Of a stretch of DNA of 6,510 nt, positions 6,001 through 6,510 are shown piece by piece; position 1 is the stretch's first letter, and the number at the start of each line of letters is the position of its first letter. Both the position numbers and the translations under genes were made by a program. The notes under the pieces are model-generated. The model was not told the origin of the DNA and did not search any database. It saw nothing but the letters and a program-made list of their open reading frames with translations. Source of the stretch: Candidatus Firestonebacteria bacterium RIFOXYA2_FULL_40_8 (GTDB taxonomy: Bacteria; Oederibacteriota; D2-FULL-39-29); the NCBI GenBank assembly GCA_001778355.1, contig MFGS01000121.1, forward strand, positions 1 to 6,510, given 5' to 3'.

Positions 6001-6033
6001 CCGTCCGTCTCGAAAAGAGGCGGACGGTTTTTT
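6001..6033 (+). terminator. Intrinsic terminator
   Basis: CCGTCCGTCTC (6001-6011) pairs with GAGGCGGACGG (6017-6027), giving an 11-bp stem with one G-T wobble, and a 5-base loop GAAAA (6012-6016). Six T residues follow at 6028-6033. It lies 29 bases after the stop of the YHS-like gene and 20 bases before the carB start. It most simply ends the YHS-like transcript. Its place in front of carB also leaves open an attenuator role. Confidence 0.92.
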
Positions 6034-6053
6034 AATGAGAGGGGTACAGATAA

Positions 6054-6510
6054 ATGCCAAAGCGTACTGATATTAAGAAAATATTACTTATCGGATCCGG
6101 ACCAATTGTAATAGGCCAGGCATGTGAATTTGACTATTCTGGTACACAAGCCTGCAAAGCACTCAAAGAAGAAGGATATGAAGTTGTTTTAGTTAACAGT
6201 AATCCGGCAACAATAATGACGGATCCCGAATTTGCGGATAGTACTTATATTGAGCCGGTAACCGCAGAAATGGTGGCAAAAATAATAGAAAAAGAACGGC
6301 CGGATGCGCTTCTCCCAACTATTGGCGGTCAAACCGGACTCAATGTTGCGGTAGAGCTGGCAGAGAAAGGAATACTTGCAAAATATGGTGTTGAACTTAT
6401 TGGCGCAAAAATAGAAGCAATAAAAAAAGCTGAAGATAGAATATTATTCAAAGAAGCTGTCGAAAAAATCGGTCTTTCCGTTCCTTTAAGCTTTCCTGCG
6501 TATACCGTTG
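6054..6510 (+). CDS. carB: Carbamoyl-phosphate synthetase large subunit, N-terminal part (3' end outside window)
   Basis: The frame from ATG 6054 is open to the window end and gives the first 152 residues of a protein that is normally about 1,070 long. The N-terminus is diagnostic: KKILLIGSGPIVIGQACEF from residue 8, then DYSGTQA (27-33), N48-S-N-P-A-T-I-M-T-D57 and P88-T-I-G-G-Q-T-G-L-N97. These form the pre-ATP-grasp part of the carboxyphosphate domain. CarB makes carbamoyl phosphate from bicarbonate, ammonia and two ATP for pyrimidine and arginine synthesis, with ammonia supplied by the glutaminase subunit CarA. No carA precedes it here; the upstream gene is the unrelated secreted protein. 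AGGGG at 6040-6044, 9 bases before the ATG, is an acceptable ribosome site. No promoter is visible between the terminator and the start. Confidence 0.97.
   Translation, partial: MPKRTDIKKILLIGSGPIVIGQACEFDYSGTQACKALKEEGYEVVLVNSNPATIMTDPEFADSTYIEPVTAEMVAKIIEKERPDALLPTIGGQTGLNVAVELAEKGILAKYGVELIGAKIEAIKKAEDRILFKEAVEKIGLSVPLSFPAYTV

Noticed and set aside
5686..6060. Reverse-strand open frame of 124 codons opposite the tail of the YHS-like protein
   Set aside because: The Ser/Thr/Gly/Ala/Phe-rich product mirrors the Lys/Glu/Pro-rich tail of the + strand gene, and the frame runs through the terminator hairpin.

Overview
The window is an AT-rich stretch of a bacterial chromosome. Every supported gene reads on the + strand. 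Signal peptides, a lipobox lipoprotein, a CsgG/LpoB-type envelope fragment and standard Shine-Dalgarno and sigma-70-like signals suggest a diderm bacterium using the standard genetic code. The gene mix and the palindromic intergenic repeats remind me of poorly cultivated lineages such as Elusimicrobiota or Omnitrophota. That placement is an impression, because no rRNA or marker tree is available here.

Layout, left to right. (1) Positions 1-303 hold the C-terminal end of a CsgG/LpoB-like envelope protein, open at the window edge. It overlaps by 4 bases (ATGA) a complete GlcF/LldE/HdrD-type iron-sulfur protein at 300-1520. (2) A small winged-helix protein of the DUF2582 type lies at 1561-1758, just after a plausible extended -10 promoter. 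(3) Positions 1759-2096 form a 338-base gap without a convincing gene. It holds three clusters of degenerate 9-base repeats, short palindromes and two adjacent strong hairpins, one of which looks like a REP element. (4) A periplasmic-binding lipoprotein of the branched-chain amino acid type (2097-3218) is followed after 15 bases by a complete glutamine-dependent asparagine synthetase (3234-5120), probably one transcription unit. (5) A textbook promoter (5157-5185) drives a secreted protein with two YHS-like modules and a Pro/Lys/Glu-rich tail (5216-5971), closed by a strong intrinsic terminator (6001-6033). (6) The first 152 codons of carB, the large subunit of carbamoyl-phosphate synthetase, begin at 6054 and run off the window.

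Functionally this is mostly housekeeping and envelope material: electron transfer (Fe-S protein), amino-acid sensing or uptake next to asparagine or amide synthesis, a secreted protein of unknown role, and pyrimidine/arginine precursor synthesis. I see no defence system, prophage, transposase, CRISPR array or RNA gene. The least explained parts are the repeat-filled gap at 1759-2096, the tandem YHS-like secreted protein, and the lack of a visible carB promoter between its start and the terminator just upstream.
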